A DNA stretch of 64,000 bases from CATQHS01 sp963422655 (GTDB lineage Bacteria > Actinomycetota > Acidimicrobiia > Acidimicrobiales > Aldehydirespiratoraceae). Shown one piece after another: positions 25,641 to 36,083 of the stretch; position 1 is the first letter of the stretch; every line of letters begins with the position of its first letter. The DNA lies in NCBI GenBank assembly GCA_963422655.1, contig OY730440.1:1426001-1490000 (forward strand), in the 5' to 3' direction. The notes under the pieces were generated by a model. That model saw only the letters and a list, made by a program, of their open reading frames with translations, was not told where the DNA came from and ran no database searches. Both the position numbers and the translations under genes were made by a program.

Positions 25641-28496
25641 TCAGCGGTACTTGACACTAGCGTAGTTCGGGCCTGGTCCCCAGCCCCCGGCCACGCCGTT
25701 CGTGCCGACCGGTTTGACTCGGTAGTAGTACTCGGTACCCGGTGTCAGGCTAGCGGATCGATCCAGATACGAAGCTGCCGTCGTTTCAGCGATTTCGGCG
25801 TAGGCTTGGCCGTGCACGGCTACCCGGCGGTACACCTTGTATCGGGCGACGTCACCTATTGGTTGCGCCCAAGTGACTGACACGCCACCAGTAACAGACA
25901 CGGCTTCAAGGCCGCCTACGGCGGGAGCCACAACCCGCGCATAGTTCTTGCCGGTTCCCCAGTTGCCTATCGCTCCAGCAGCGTTGACTGCTTTCACCCG
26001 GTAATAGTATTCGGCGCCGGGAACCAGACCGGTCGACGGGTCAGAATACGAAGCTGTGGTTGATTCACCAATCTTAGTGTAAGGCTGGCCTCGAATTGCT
26101 GCCCGACGATACACCTCATAACCAGCAACATCACCTGCCGGTTTCGCCCAAATGAACGTTACCGACGCTGAGTCCTGGCTCACCGCTGCTTGCAGGCCGG
26201 TCAGGGCGGGGAGCCTAACTGCAGCATAGTTCGATCTGCTTCCCCAGTGACCGACAACACCAGTGCTACTAACAGTCTTGATGCGGTAGTAGTATTCCAT
26301 GCCTGGAGTCAACCCAGCCTCAGGATCATAATATTCGATCCCACTAGTAGTAGCGATCCGCTCATATGGATGCCCGGCCACAGCTGCCCGCCGATACACC
26401 TCATAGCGAACTACATCGCCCTTGACCTCATTCCACGATACTACGACTCCACGAAATAGTTTCCCATTGTGTATAGTCCCGGGATCGGCAACCCGAGCCT
26501 TTGGCTTAGCAGTTGGTATTCGCACAGCCGCATAGTCGGAACTCGATCCCCATGAGCCCACCACTCCATACCGGTTTTTTGGTCTCACCCGGTATAGGTA
26601 TTCCGCCCCTGGAAGCGGCCCCCTACCAATACGATCACGGTAGGAACAACACGCACCCTGTCCGATAGGCGTATAGGTAGTCTCTGATGCTTTGCGGCGA
26701 AGAACTTCGAAATGTTGGACATCAGTATTGGTAGCAGGCGGATCCAGCTTCCAGCTGAGATCAACCCAGTACCCATACGCACTCACCTCAGCACGAAGAT
26801 CACTTGATGTCATCACATCGATTTGAAAGTCATTACTAGGCTCGCTCAACAGTGCATCCGTCGCAGCCCGCACAACATATTGATACCTGAACCCAGGCGG
26901 CAGAGAACTATGGAGATCAACATAAGATGTCTCCCTGCTTGTACCGATAAGCTCGTATTCCTTACCCGATCCACTCACCCGACGATAAAGACTATAATTC
27001 ACTGCTCCCCCAACAGGCTCCCAGGTCAACTCCACACCACTCACTTCTCGAGTCTTGAAACGCCCTACAAGATTCTGAGGCGTGGCTGGCGGCGAAGGCG
27101 GAGCAGTCCAGACCCTGACACCAAGAAAATCCTCCACCTCATCAATCGCCGAAAAGGACATATATACACCCTTGTAGCCGCAATTCGATCCCCCGCTTGA
27201 TCCTTTCTTGATCCCGTAGGCGATGCCATCAGCGTTGTACACTGGACTGCCGCTGTCACCCTTGCAGGCTTTCAGATTCGGGCCCTGGGCCTTAACGAAC
27301 ACTGGTTCACATTTCGCTTTGTTTCCATCCTCATCCCTGCATGCCACCCCTCTCCACGAGGAGAGGGAGAATACAATGTCTGTTATTTCACCACATGAGA
27401 CACCAGAATTCTTTCCGGTGTGGCAAACATATTCGCCCATCATATCGGCTCGTTCAGCAGTTCCCGTGACCTTACACACAGACTTCGCGTTAGCACCGCA
27501 CTTGTAGTCATTGGTTATCTTACGGGAGGAACCAAACGGGATCCGGTGGAACTGCGCATCGGCTCTGGTTCCGTCGCTTCCAACCACAAAAGGCAGCCGC
27601 ACCCCATACATGATCTGATAGTCCATGCAGTGGCCTGCGGTAAGGATCCCGTAAGGACCTCCGACCTGTTTGGCTGCGAACCCGGCCGTGCACGAATACA
27701 GCGCTTCTCCGCCCCGGAAGTCCGCCGTATTGCTGAATCCGCTAGCGTCGGCTATCACCATCCCTACACCCGTATGTTCCTGCAACACCTCGCCAAGCAG
27801 GGTTGCTACGGCAGCGGAGTCCCCCTCAGCATCTGGTTTCATCCCGGGTGCGGCGTCGCGGCGGGAACGACCAGACACCGAACCGGAATCAATGCCAACC
27901 GTGACACTGTTGGCTGCCATATTGATACCCGTATAGACCACCATCGCAGCGATCTTGGAGCTGATCTCAGGATCATCTTCAACCAGGGCGGGATCAATCC
28001 GATCCTGCGCAGCCCGTAACTCCTCATACGTATACGCGGCACCCGTACGAATCTCCACATCATCATGCGCGGCCGCAACCCGCGACGCCTCCACACCCGG
28101 GTCTTCGTCACCAGCCAGCCACACCCACGCCCCGAAATCCTCGCCATGATCGATCCCCCAGCCAGCAACCCTTGAACCCTCCAGTGTTCGGATTGAGCCC
28201 ATCGTCTCCTGCAACGAGGCGATCCGGCTCAAGCGCCGCCCAGCCTCACCAACGCTCACCGAATAATCCCGCGCATAAGACTCCGCCACAAAATCCGCAG
28301 GCCCCAACACCGAAACAGCCGACACCTCCCCCGAACCATCCGAACCAGCCACCGCATCCTCCGAAGTGCCCGAAACAGCCGACACCTCTTCCGAACTCCC
28401 TGAACCAGCCGCCGCCTCCGTAGTACCCGTGTTGGCCGAAGCTTCTCCTGACCCGACCCACAACCACAACCCGACCGTCAACAACAAAGCAACCAC
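25641..28496 (-). CDS. Trypsin-like protease with 5 Fn3 repeats (copy C)
   Basis: A 951-residue intact member. The signal region is followed by an acidic linker with repeated GSxEVSAVS text, the propeptide, GRSRRD, then His (ILTAGHC), Asp (TRADAQF) and Ser (KGDSGSP). Five Fn3 domains follow, beginning TPQNLVGRF, TSSDLRAEV, KPKARVADP, ALTGLQAAV and AVGGLEAVS. The last three are nearly the same in copies D, F and G, while the first two are shared mostly with copy E, so modules have been swapped or converted between genes. Ends YASVKYR. The 3' flank is of the second type, containing cagtgtctgtt repeats, also found after copies D and E. Confidence 0.9.
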   Translation of the reverse strand: MVALLLTVGLWLWVGSGEASANTGTTEAAAGSGSSEEVSAVSGTSEDAVAGSDGSGEVSAVSVLGPADFVAESYARDYSVSVGEAGRRLSRIASLQETMGSIRTLEGSRVAGWGIDHGEDFGAWVWLAGDEDPGVEASRVAAAHDDVEIRTGAAYTYEELRAAQDRIDPALVEDDPEISSKIAAMVVYTGINMAANSVTVGIDSGSVSGRSRRDAAPGMKPDAEGDSAAVATLLGEVLQEHTGVGMVIADASGFSNTADFRGGEALYSCTAGFAAKQVGGPYGILTAGHCMDYQIMYGVRLPFVVGSDGTRADAQFHRIPFGSSRKITNDYKCGANAKSVCKVTGTAERADMMGEYVCHTGKNSGVSCGEITDIVFSLSSWRGVACRDEDGNKAKCEPVFVKAQGPNLKACKGDSGSPVYNADGIAYGIKKGSSGGSNCGYKGVYMSFSAIDEVEDFLGVRVWTAPPSPPATPQNLVGRFKTREVSGVELTWEPVGGAVNYSLYRRVSGSGKEYELIGTSRETSYVDLHSSLPPGFRYQYVVRAATDALLSEPSNDFQIDVMTSSDLRAEVSAYGYWVDLSWKLDPPATNTDVQHFEVLRRKASETTYTPIGQGACCSYRDRIGRGPLPGAEYLYRVRPKNRYGVVGSWGSSSDYAAVRIPTAKPKARVADPGTIHNGKLFRGVVVSWNEVKGDVVRYEVYRRAAVAGHPYERIATTSGIEYYDPEAGLTPGMEYYYRIKTVSSTGVVGHWGSRSNYAAVRLPALTGLQAAVSQDSASVTFIWAKPAGDVAGYEVYRRAAIRGQPYTKIGESTTASYSDPSTGLVPGAEYYYRVKAVNAAGAIGNWGTGKNYARVVAPAVGGLEAVSVTGGVSVTWAQPIGDVARYKVYRRVAVHGQAYAEIAETTAASYLDRSASLTPGTEYYYRVKPVGTNGVAGGWGPGPNYASVKYR

Positions 28497-28502
28497 GCCA
28501 TA

Positions 28503-28508
28503 AGACTA
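28503..28508 (-). promoter_or_regulatory. Putative leaderless -10 box, copy C
   Basis: TGT-TAGTCT, then 6 nt to the GTG start. The 45 bp further upstream are nearly the same as those before copy D, showing that the promoter was duplicated with the gene. Confidence 0.6.
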
Positions 28509-28637
28509 ACAAGCCGGTGGTCAAGTGAGAATCAAAGCACGCCCAAGCCCACCAGGATCCACACAAGAGCACGTCTGCCTTGTAAATTGATCGGGGCAGG
28601 GCAGAGTGTCTGTTATGCGAGCAGGGCAGAGTGTCTG

Positions 28638-31526
28638 TTAGTTGTATTTGATGCTGGCGTAGTTCGGGCCTGGTCCCCAGCCCCCGGCCACGCCATTGGT
28701 GCCGACCGGTTTGACTCGGTAGTAGTACTCGGTGCCTGGTGTCAGGCTAGCGGATCGATCCAGATACGAAGCTGCCGTCGTTTCAGCGATTTCGGCGTAG
28801 GCTTGGCCTTGAATGGCTACCCGGCGGTACACCTTGTATCGAGCGACATCACCGGTTGATTGCTCCCAAGTGACTGATACGCCACCAGAAACAGCGGTCG
28901 CGTCGAGGCCGCCCACGGCGGGAGCCACAACCCGCGTATAGTTTTTACCGGTTCCCCAGCTGCCTATCGCTCCAGCAGCGTTGACTGCTTTCACCCGGTA
29001 GTAGTATTCGGCGCCGGGAACCAGACCGGTCGACGGGTCAGAATACGAAGCTGTGGTTGATTCACCAATCTTAGTGTAAGGCTGGCCTCGAATTGCTACC
29101 CGGCGATACACCTCATAACCAGCAACATCACCTGCCGGTTTCGCCCAAGTGAACGTTACCGACGCTGAGTCCTGGCTCACCGCTGCTTGCAGGCCGGTCA
29201 GAGCAGGGAGCCTAACTGCAGCATAGTTCGATCGGCTTCCCCAGTGACCGACAACACCAGTGCTACTAACAGTCTTGATGCGGTAGTAGTATTCCATGCC
29301 TGGAGTCAACCCAGCCTCAGGATCATAATATTCGATCCCACTGGTAGTAGCGATCCGCTCATATAGATGCCCGGCCACAGCTGCCCGCCGGTACACCTCA
29401 TATCTTGGTACGTCGGCTTCAACCTCGTTCCACGATACTACGACTCCACGAAATAGTTTCCCATTGTGAGTAGTCCCGGGATTAGCAACCCGAGCCATTG
29501 GCTTAGCAGATGGTACTCGCACAGCCGCATAATCGGAGCTAGATCCCCACCAACCGACATCGTAATCCCAACTTATTGGTCTTATTCGATACAAGTATTC
29601 TGCCCCGGGGCGTAGCCTAGAAATCGGGTCAAGATATTCACAACAATTAGCCCATCCCACCCTTTCGTAGCCTTGCCCTGATCCCACTTCGCGTCGATAT
29701 ATCCGAAAATACTTGACATTATCACGGTTCAAGGGTGGGATTGGTGTCCAGTTTAACTGGACACCTCTGTGAGGCAGGGGTGCTTCCAGATTCGTCTCAG
29801 AACGTAGATCTTTGGTAGCCCGTATGTGGATATGAAAGTCACTACTAGGTTCGCCCAGATGGTTCGCATTATTGGCCCGCACAATATATTGGTACTTGTG
29901 GCCAGCTAATATCAACTTATGAGCCCTTTCATCAGGATCAGAGCTCTGCGAGACTGGATCAAGGTAGGTTGGTTGCAGTGCAGAACCAATGTGCTCATAC
30001 TCACTATCTGATCCACTTACGCGCCGGTATACACTATATCCTGCTGAATTGTCAACTGGATTCCAAGCTAACTTCAAGAATACACGATAGTCGCTCTTCG
30101 GACCGCGCACTAAGGAGCTTGTAAGGTTCTGAGGCGCGGCGCCCGGTGCTGTAACGGGTTCCGTCAAGACCTTGACGTTGAGATAGCTCTCGATCTCCTT
30201 AACAACAGAAAAGATAATATAGAGATTATTTTGACCGCAGTATCCGTTTCCTGCTGTGAGGATCCCGTAGGCGATACCGTTAGCGTCAAAGACTGGTCCG
30301 CCGCTGTCACCTATGCATACCTCCATATTCGGTCCATGAGCCTCAACGAATACATTTTCACATGCGATCCCGTTTTCGTCTTCATCCTCACATGCATTCG
30401 ATCCGTCGTCATACCATTCTGTTAGGCTTATGGTAATGTCGGTTACTGTACCGCATGAGACACCAGAAGTCTCTCCGGTGTGACAAACATAGTCGCCCAT
30501 CATGTCGACTCGTTCAGCAGTTCCTGTTACCTCACACACTGAGTCCGCTTTGGCGCCGCAGACATAGTCATTGGTGAGCTGACGGGAGGAACCAAGCGGG
30601 ATCTGGTGGAGCTGTGCATCCGCTCTGGGTCCTTTACCTCCGACCACAAATGGCAGTATCTCGCCATGCATTAACAAATGGTCATCGCAGTGGCCTGCGG
30701 TGAGGAGTCCGTAGGGACCTCCGACCTGTTTGGCCGCGAACCCGGCCGTGCAACCCCATATTGCATCTCCAGCCCTGAAGTTCGCTGTCTTGGCGAACCC
30801 TGAGGCGTCGATCACCGCTACCCCGATACCCGTATGTTGTTGCAGTGCTTCGCCAAGTAGGGCTGCTTCGGCAGCGAAACCCTCAGTATCAGACTCTTGC
30901 TGGGGTGTGGCGTCCCGGCGGGAACGACCAGACCCTGAACCGGCATCGATGGCAATCTTGACTCTGTTGGCTGCCATATCGATACCTGTGTAGACCACCA
31001 TCGCCGCGATCTTGGAGCTGGTCTCGGGGTCATCTGTCACCAGTGCGGGATCAATCCGGTCCTGAGCAGCCCGTAGCTCCTCATACGTGTGGGTGGCACC
31101 AATGCGGATCTCCACGTCAACGTGCGCGGCCGCAACCTGGGCTGCTCTTACGCCGGGGTCTGCATCACCGGCTAGCCACACCCACGCCCCGAAATCTTCG
31201 CCATGATCTATCCCCCAGCCAGCAACCCTTGAAGTCTCCACTGCTCGGATCGAACCCATGACTTCCTGCAGCGAGGCGATCCGGTTCAATCGCCGCCCAG
31301 CCTCCTCAACGCTCACCGAATAGTCCCGGGCATATGACTCCACCACAAAACCCGCCGAACCCGCAGAATCCACGACCGAAACAGCCGACACCTGTCCCGA
31401 ACTGGCCGCCACATCCTCCGACGTGCCCGAAACAACCGCCGCATCCTCCGAGGTGTCCGTATCGGCTAGTGACTCTCCTGACCCAGCCCACAACCACAAC
31501 CCGACTGCCAACAACAAAGCAACCAT
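28638..31526 (-). CDS. Trypsin-like protease with 5 Fn3 repeats (copy D)
   Basis: A 962-residue intact member. Catalytic motifs are LLTAGHC, PRADAQL and IGDSGGP; the RSRRD motif is present before the protease. The first two Fn3 domains (APQNLTSSLV and DLRSETNLEAPLPHRG) differ from those of C and E but closely match pseudogene G, as does the loop CEDEDENGIACENVFVEAHG, so D and G are sister copies about 12 kb apart. The last three Fn3 domains match C and F. It starts with ATG, six bases after TAGTCT. Confidence 0.9.
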   Translation of the reverse strand: MVALLLAVGLWLWAGSGESLADTDTSEDAAVVSGTSEDVAASSGQVSAVSVVDSAGSAGFVVESYARDYSVSVEEAGRRLNRIASLQEVMGSIRAVETSRVAGWGIDHGEDFGAWVWLAGDADPGVRAAQVAAAHVDVEIRIGATHTYEELRAAQDRIDPALVTDDPETSSKIAAMVVYTGIDMAANRVKIAIDAGSGSGRSRRDATPQQESDTEGFAAEAALLGEALQQHTGIGVAVIDASGFAKTANFRAGDAIWGCTAGFAAKQVGGPYGLLTAGHCDDHLLMHGEILPFVVGGKGPRADAQLHQIPLGSSRQLTNDYVCGAKADSVCEVTGTAERVDMMGDYVCHTGETSGVSCGTVTDITISLTEWYDDGSNACEDEDENGIACENVFVEAHGPNMEVCIGDSGGPVFDANGIAYGILTAGNGYCGQNNLYIIFSVVKEIESYLNVKVLTEPVTAPGAAPQNLTSSLVRGPKSDYRVFLKLAWNPVDNSAGYSVYRRVSGSDSEYEHIGSALQPTYLDPVSQSSDPDERAHKLILAGHKYQYIVRANNANHLGEPSSDFHIHIRATKDLRSETNLEAPLPHRGVQLNWTPIPPLNRDNVKYFRIYRREVGSGQGYERVGWANCCEYLDPISRLRPGAEYLYRIRPISWDYDVGWWGSSSDYAAVRVPSAKPMARVANPGTTHNGKLFRGVVVSWNEVEADVPRYEVYRRAAVAGHLYERIATTSGIEYYDPEAGLTPGMEYYYRIKTVSSTGVVGHWGSRSNYAAVRLPALTGLQAAVSQDSASVTFTWAKPAGDVAGYEVYRRVAIRGQPYTKIGESTTASYSDPSTGLVPGAEYYYRVKAVNAAGAIGSWGTGKNYTRVVAPAVGGLDATAVSGGVSVTWEQSTGDVARYKVYRRVAIQGQAYAEIAETTAASYLDRSASLTPGTEYYYRVKPVGTNGVAGGWGPGPNYASIKYN

Positions 31527-31532
31527 GCCACA

Positions 31533-31538
31533 AGACTA
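31533..31538 (-). promoter_or_regulatory. Putative leaderless -10 box, copy D
   Basis: TGT-TAGTCT with 6 nt to the ATG start. The in-frame TAG inside the box is also the nearest upstream stop codon. Confidence 0.6.
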
Positions 31539-31666
31539 ACAAGCCAGCGGTCAAGTGAGAATCAAGCACGCCCAAGTCATTAGGCTCCGCTCACGCGCAC
31601 GCCTGCAGAATCGGGGTAGCGCCAGTGTCTGTTGGCGAGCAGGGCCCGCGCCACCGTGGGTGTTTG

Positions 31667-34600
31667 TTAGCGGTATTTGATGTTGGCGTAGTTCGGGCCT
31701 GGTCCCCAGCCGCCTCTCACGCCGTTGGTGCCGACTGGTTTGATTCGGTAGTAGTACTCGGTGCCGGGTGTCAGGCTGGCGGATTGATCCAGATACGAAG
31801 CGGTTGTCGTGTCTGCGATTTTGGTGTACGGCTGGCCTTGAACGGCTACCCGGCGGTACACCTCGTATCGGGCAACATCACCGGTTGATTGTTGCCAGGA
31901 CACCATCACGCCACCAGAAACAGCGGCTGCTTTGAGTCCGCCTACGGCGGGTGCCGCAACCTGCGCATAGTTCTTGCCGGTCCCCCAGCTGCCTACCGCA
32001 CCAGCAGCGCTGACCGCTTTCACCCGGTAATAGTACTCCGCGCCGGGCACCAGACCAGTTGACGGGTCAGAGTACGAAGCGGTCTTGGTTTCGCCGATCT
32101 TGGTGTAGGCATGGCCTCGAATTGCTGCCCGGCGATACACCTCATAACCAGCGACATCACCGACCGGTTCCGCCCAAGAGACTGTAATCGACGCTGAGCC
32201 TGGGCTCACCTCGGCCTGCAGGCCGGTAAGGGCTGTGGCTCTAACTGCCGCATAGTTTGATCTACTTCCCCAATAGCCTTCAGCATGATGACGTATAACC
32301 GCTTTCAGGCGATAATAGTATTCGACGCCTGGAGTTAATCCTTCAAGATAATCATAATAGGTAGTGTCACTAGCAGAAACAGTAGCCACCCGACTATATT
32401 GTTGTCCTTCCACGGCTGCTCGCCGGTGCACTGTATAATGGGTCACATCACCTTTGAGATCATCCCAGGACACGATGACACCGCGAAACAGTCTCCCATT
32501 GTGTATAGTCCCGGGGTCAGCCATCCGTGCCCGTGGCTTGGCGGTCGGTACCTGCACCGTCGTGTAGTCGGAACTCGATCCCCATGAGCCCACCATTCCA
32601 TAGCGGTTCTTTGGTTTCACTCGGTAGAGGTATTCCATCCCTGTAAGCGGCCCTGTGCCGATAAGATCACGGTAGGAACAACACGCACCCTGTCCGATAG
32701 TCGTATAGCTAGTATCTGATGCTTTGCGGCGAAGGATCTCGAAATATTGGATATCGACATCAGTAGCAGGCGGGTCAAGCTTCCAGTTCACATCAACCCA
32801 ATCCCCATCCGCACTAACCTCAGCACGAAGACCACTCGATGTCATCAGATCAATCTCAAAGTCATTACTAGGCTCACTCAACAATTCACCCGCTACAGCC
32901 CGAACAATATATTGATACCTGAACCCAGGCGGTAAAGACTTATGGAGATCAACATACGATGTCTCCTGGCTTGTACCGATAAGCTTGTATTCCTTACCTG
33001 ATCCACTCACCCGACGATATAGATTATACTCTATTGCTCCCGCAACAGGCTCCCAGGTCAACTCCACACCACCCACTTCTCCAGTCTTGATGTGACCTAC
33101 AAGATTCTGAGGCGCGGTAGGTGGTGCTACAAGATTCTGAGGCGCGGTAGGTGGTGGAACTTGCACAGTTGCATAATCAGACTCAGATCCCCATGAGCCC
33201 ACCATTCCATATCGGTTCTTGGGTTTCACTCGGTATTCGTATTCCACTCCTGGAAGCAGCCCTGTACCGATAAGATCACGGTAGGAACAACACGCACCCT
33301 GTCCGATAGTCGTATAGCTAGTATCTGATGCTTCACGGCGAAGGATCTCGAAATATTGGATATCGACATCAGTAGCAGGCGGGTCAAGCTTCCAGTTCAC
33401 ATCAACCCAATCCCCATCCGCACTAACCTCAGCACGAAGATCACTAAACGTCATTACATCAATCTCAAAGTCATTACTAGGCTCACTCAACAATTCACCC
33501 GCTACGGCCCGAACAATATATTGGTACCTGAACCCAGGCGGCAAGGTCTTATGGAAGTCAACATGAGATCTCCGCCAGCTTGTACCAACATGCTCATATT
33601 CCTTACCCGATCCACTCACCCTACGATAAATATTGTACTTCACTGCTGCCGCAACAGGCTCCCAAGTCAACTTCACACCAGTCGTCAACTCCACACCACC
33701 CGATTTTCTACGCTTAAGACTACCTACAAGACTCTGAGGAGCGGCCGGTGGTGGCACTTCCACAGTCGCATAGTCAGACTCAGATCCCCACGAACCCACC
33801 AATCCATAGCGGTTCTTGGGTTTCACTCGGTATAAGTATTCAACCCCTGGAAGCGGCCCCCTACCAATACGATCACGGTAGGCACAACACGCGACCTGTC
33901 CGACAGTCCTATAGCTAGTCTCTGATGCTTCACGCCGAAGGACCTCGAAATGTTGGACATCGACATTGGTAGCAGGCGGGTCAAGCTTCCACTTCACATC
34001 AACCCAATCCCCATCCGCACTAACCTCAGCACGAAGATCACTAAACGTCATTACATCAATTTCAAAGTCATTACTAGGCTCACTCAACAATTCACCCGCT
34101 ACGGCCCGAACAATATATTGATACCTGAACCCGGGAGGCAGAGAACTATGGAGATCAACATAAGATGTCTCCTGGCTGGTACCGATAAGCTCGTATTCCT
34201 TACCCGATCCACTCACCCGACGATATAGATTATACTCTATTGCTCCCGCACCAGGCTCCCAAGTCAACTCCACACCACTCGACAACTCCACACCACCCGA
34301 TTTGCTAGGCTTAAGACTCCCTACAAGACTCTGAGGAGCGGTAAGTAACAGCTCCACTGAGACATCAGGGACGGAGTCTTTGACATCAGGGATTTTTTCT
34401 GTCGGCTCTGCGGGCAATGGTACCACCGCAGCAAATATATTGCTAGGTGCACTCGTCACCCCATTCTTCGCAGCCTGCACAATATATTGATACCTAGTAC
34501 CGGGGGTCAAATATTGATGACGATGAACATGTGATGCGTCCCAACTGGAACCCACAACCACATAATTACTACTCGACCCACTCACCCGCCGATAGATGTA

Positions 34601-36082
34601 ATACCCTATTGCACCTTCGGATGGTGTCCAGGTCAACTCCAAACCGCCTGCAGTCGTGAAGCGCCCTGCAAGATTCTTAGGAGCATCTAGCGGCGAAGGT
34701 GGAGCCGTCAAGACCTTGACATCAAGATAATCTTCTACCTCATCAATCGCCGAAAAGAAAACAGTCACACCCTCCTTCTTGCAGCCAGTTCCAGTTGATC
34801 CATGTAGGATCCCGTAAGCGATACCATTGGAGTCGTACAATGGACTACCGCTGTCGCCTACACATGACTTCAGGCTCGAACCATCGAGTAAGACATATGC
34901 TGCCTCACATGTGTTCCCGATTCCGCACAGCGAGGAGTACCGGTACAATTTCGATAGGTTTACTGTAATATCTGTGACCTCACCACAGGAGACACCAGTA
35001 ACCCTTCCAGTCTTACAGATATAAGAGCCCATCATGTCGACTCGTTCAGCAGTTCCTGTTACCTGACATACGGAACGTCCCCTGGCACCGCACTTGTAGT
35101 TATTGGTTATCTGAAGGGGGGAACCAAGCGGGATCCGGTTGAACTGCGCGTCTGCTCTGGGTCCTAGATCTCCAACCACGAAAGGCAACACCCACCCGTG
35201 CATTGCCTGGTAGTCGTCGCAGTGGCCTGCGGTGAGAACCCCGTAAAGACCCCTCCGTTTAGCTGCGAACCCGGCCGTGCACGTCCACATCGTTTCTCCG
35301 GCCCTGAAGTTCGCGTTCTTTTCAAACCCCGTAGCGTCAGCCATCACCACCCCGACACCCGTGTACTCCTGCAACACCTCGCCCAGCAGGGTTGCTACGG
35401 TAGCGAAGTCCCCCTCAGCATCTGACTCCACCCCGGGTGTGGTGTCCCGGCGGGAACGACCAGACCCCGAACCGGAGTCAATGCCAACCGTGACGCTGTT
35501 GGCTGCCATGTTGACACCCGTGTAGACCACCATCGCAGCGATCTTGGAGCTGACCTCAGGATCATCTTCAACCAGCGTGGGGTCAATCCGGTCCTGAGCG
35601 GCCCTCAACTCTTCGTACGTGTGAGCGGCACCAGTGCGGATCTGCACGTCATCGTACGCGGCCGCAACCCGCGCCGCCTCATCGCCCGGATGTTCGTCAC
35701 CGGCCAGCCACACCCACGCCCCGAAATCCTCGCCATGGTCGATCCCCCAACCAGCAACCCTGGAACCCTCCAACACTCGGATCGAACCGATGACCTCCTG
35801 CAACGAGGCGATCCGACCCAAACGCCGCCCAGCCTCACCAACCGAAACCGAATAATCCCGCGCATACGACTCCACCACAAAACCCGCCGAACCAGCAGAC
35901 TCAACCACCCCAACAACCAGCTCATCCTGCGAACCTTCCGAAACAGACTCCTCCTCCGAAGTGTCTGAAACAGCAGCTGCCGCCTCCGAATCATCCAGGG
36001 CATCCGAAGTGCCCGTATCGGCCAGGGCTTCTCCTGACCCAGCCCACAACCACAACCCGACTGCCAGCAGCCATGCAATCAC
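31667..36082 (-). CDS. Trypsin-like protease with about 10 Fn3 repeats (copy E)
   Basis: At 1471 residues this is the largest member. Signal, acidic linker, propeptide and RSRRD precede a protease domain with VLTAGHC, PRADAQF and VGDSGSP. About ten Fn3 domains follow, against five in C, D and F. The extra ones arise from a two-domain block (QSLV/QNLV type plus DLRAEVSADGDWVDV type) present three times with about 600-bp spacing (anchor positions near 32751, 33360 and 33958). A Pro/Val/Asp linker (TEKIPDVKDSVPDVS) separates the first Fn3 from the block. A perfect 30-bp tandem duplication lies inside one linker (33097-33156, APPTAPQNLV twice). Confidence 0.9.
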   Translation of the reverse strand: MIAWLLAVGLWLWAGSGEALADTGTSDALDDSEAAAAVSDTSEEESVSEGSQDELVVGVVESAGSAGFVVESYARDYSVSVGEAGRRLGRIASLQEVIGSIRVLEGSRVAGWGIDHGEDFGAWVWLAGDEHPGDEAARVAAAYDDVQIRTGAAHTYEELRAAQDRIDPTLVEDDPEVSSKIAAMVVYTGVNMAANSVTVGIDSGSGSGRSRRDTTPGVESDAEGDFATVATLLGEVLQEYTGVGVVMADATGFEKNANFRAGETMWTCTAGFAAKRRGLYGVLTAGHCDDYQAMHGWVLPFVVGDLGPRADAQFNRIPLGSPLQITNNYKCGARGRSVCQVTGTAERVDMMGSYICKTGRVTGVSCGEVTDITVNLSKLYRYSSLCGIGNTCEAAYVLLDGSSLKSCVGDSGSPLYDSNGIAYGILHGSTGTGCKKEGVTVFFSAIDEVEDYLDVKVLTAPPSPLDAPKNLAGRFTTAGGLELTWTPSEGAIGYYIYRRVSGSSSNYVVVGSSWDASHVHRHQYLTPGTRYQYIVQAAKNGVTSAPSNIFAAVVPLPAEPTEKIPDVKDSVPDVSVELLLTAPQSLVGSLKPSKSGGVELSSGVELTWEPGAGAIEYNLYRRVSGSGKEYELIGTSQETSYVDLHSSLPPGFRYQYIVRAVAGELLSEPSNDFEIDVMTFSDLRAEVSADGDWVDVKWKLDPPATNVDVQHFEVLRREASETSYRTVGQVACCAYRDRIGRGPLPGVEYLYRVKPKNRYGLVGSWGSESDYATVEVPPPAAPQSLVGSLKRRKSGGVELTTGVKLTWEPVAAAVKYNIYRRVSGSGKEYEHVGTSWRRSHVDFHKTLPPGFRYQYIVRAVAGELLSEPSNDFEIDVMTFSDLRAEVSADGDWVDVNWKLDPPATDVDIQYFEILRREASDTSYTTIGQGACCSYRDLIGTGLLPGVEYEYRVKPKNRYGMVGSWGSESDYATVQVPPPTAPQNLVAPPTAPQNLVGHIKTGEVGGVELTWEPVAGAIEYNLYRRVSGSGKEYKLIGTSQETSYVDLHKSLPPGFRYQYIVRAVAGELLSEPSNDFEIDLMTSSGLRAEVSADGDWVDVNWKLDPPATDVDIQYFEILRRKASDTSYTTIGQGACCSYRDLIGTGPLTGMEYLYRVKPKNRYGMVGSWGSSSDYTTVQVPTAKPRARMADPGTIHNGRLFRGVIVSWDDLKGDVTHYTVHRRAAVEGQQYSRVATVSASDTTYYDYLEGLTPGVEYYYRLKAVIRHHAEGYWGSRSNYAAVRATALTGLQAEVSPGSASITVSWAEPVGDVAGYEVYRRAAIRGHAYTKIGETKTASYSDPSTGLVPGAEYYYRVKAVSAAGAVGSWGTGKNYAQVAAPAVGGLKAAAVSGGVMVSWQQSTGDVARYEVYRRVAVQGQPYTKIADTTTASYLDQSASLTPGTEYYYRIKPVGTNGVRGGWGPGPNYANIKYR
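33097..33156 (-). repeat. 30-bp in-frame tandem duplication in copy E
   Basis: Two adjacent copies of a 30-bp unit, ending ggcgcggtaggtggtg, repeat ten residues (APPTAPQNLV) at an Fn3 boundary. Confidence 0.95.
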
Positions 36083-36083
36083 A

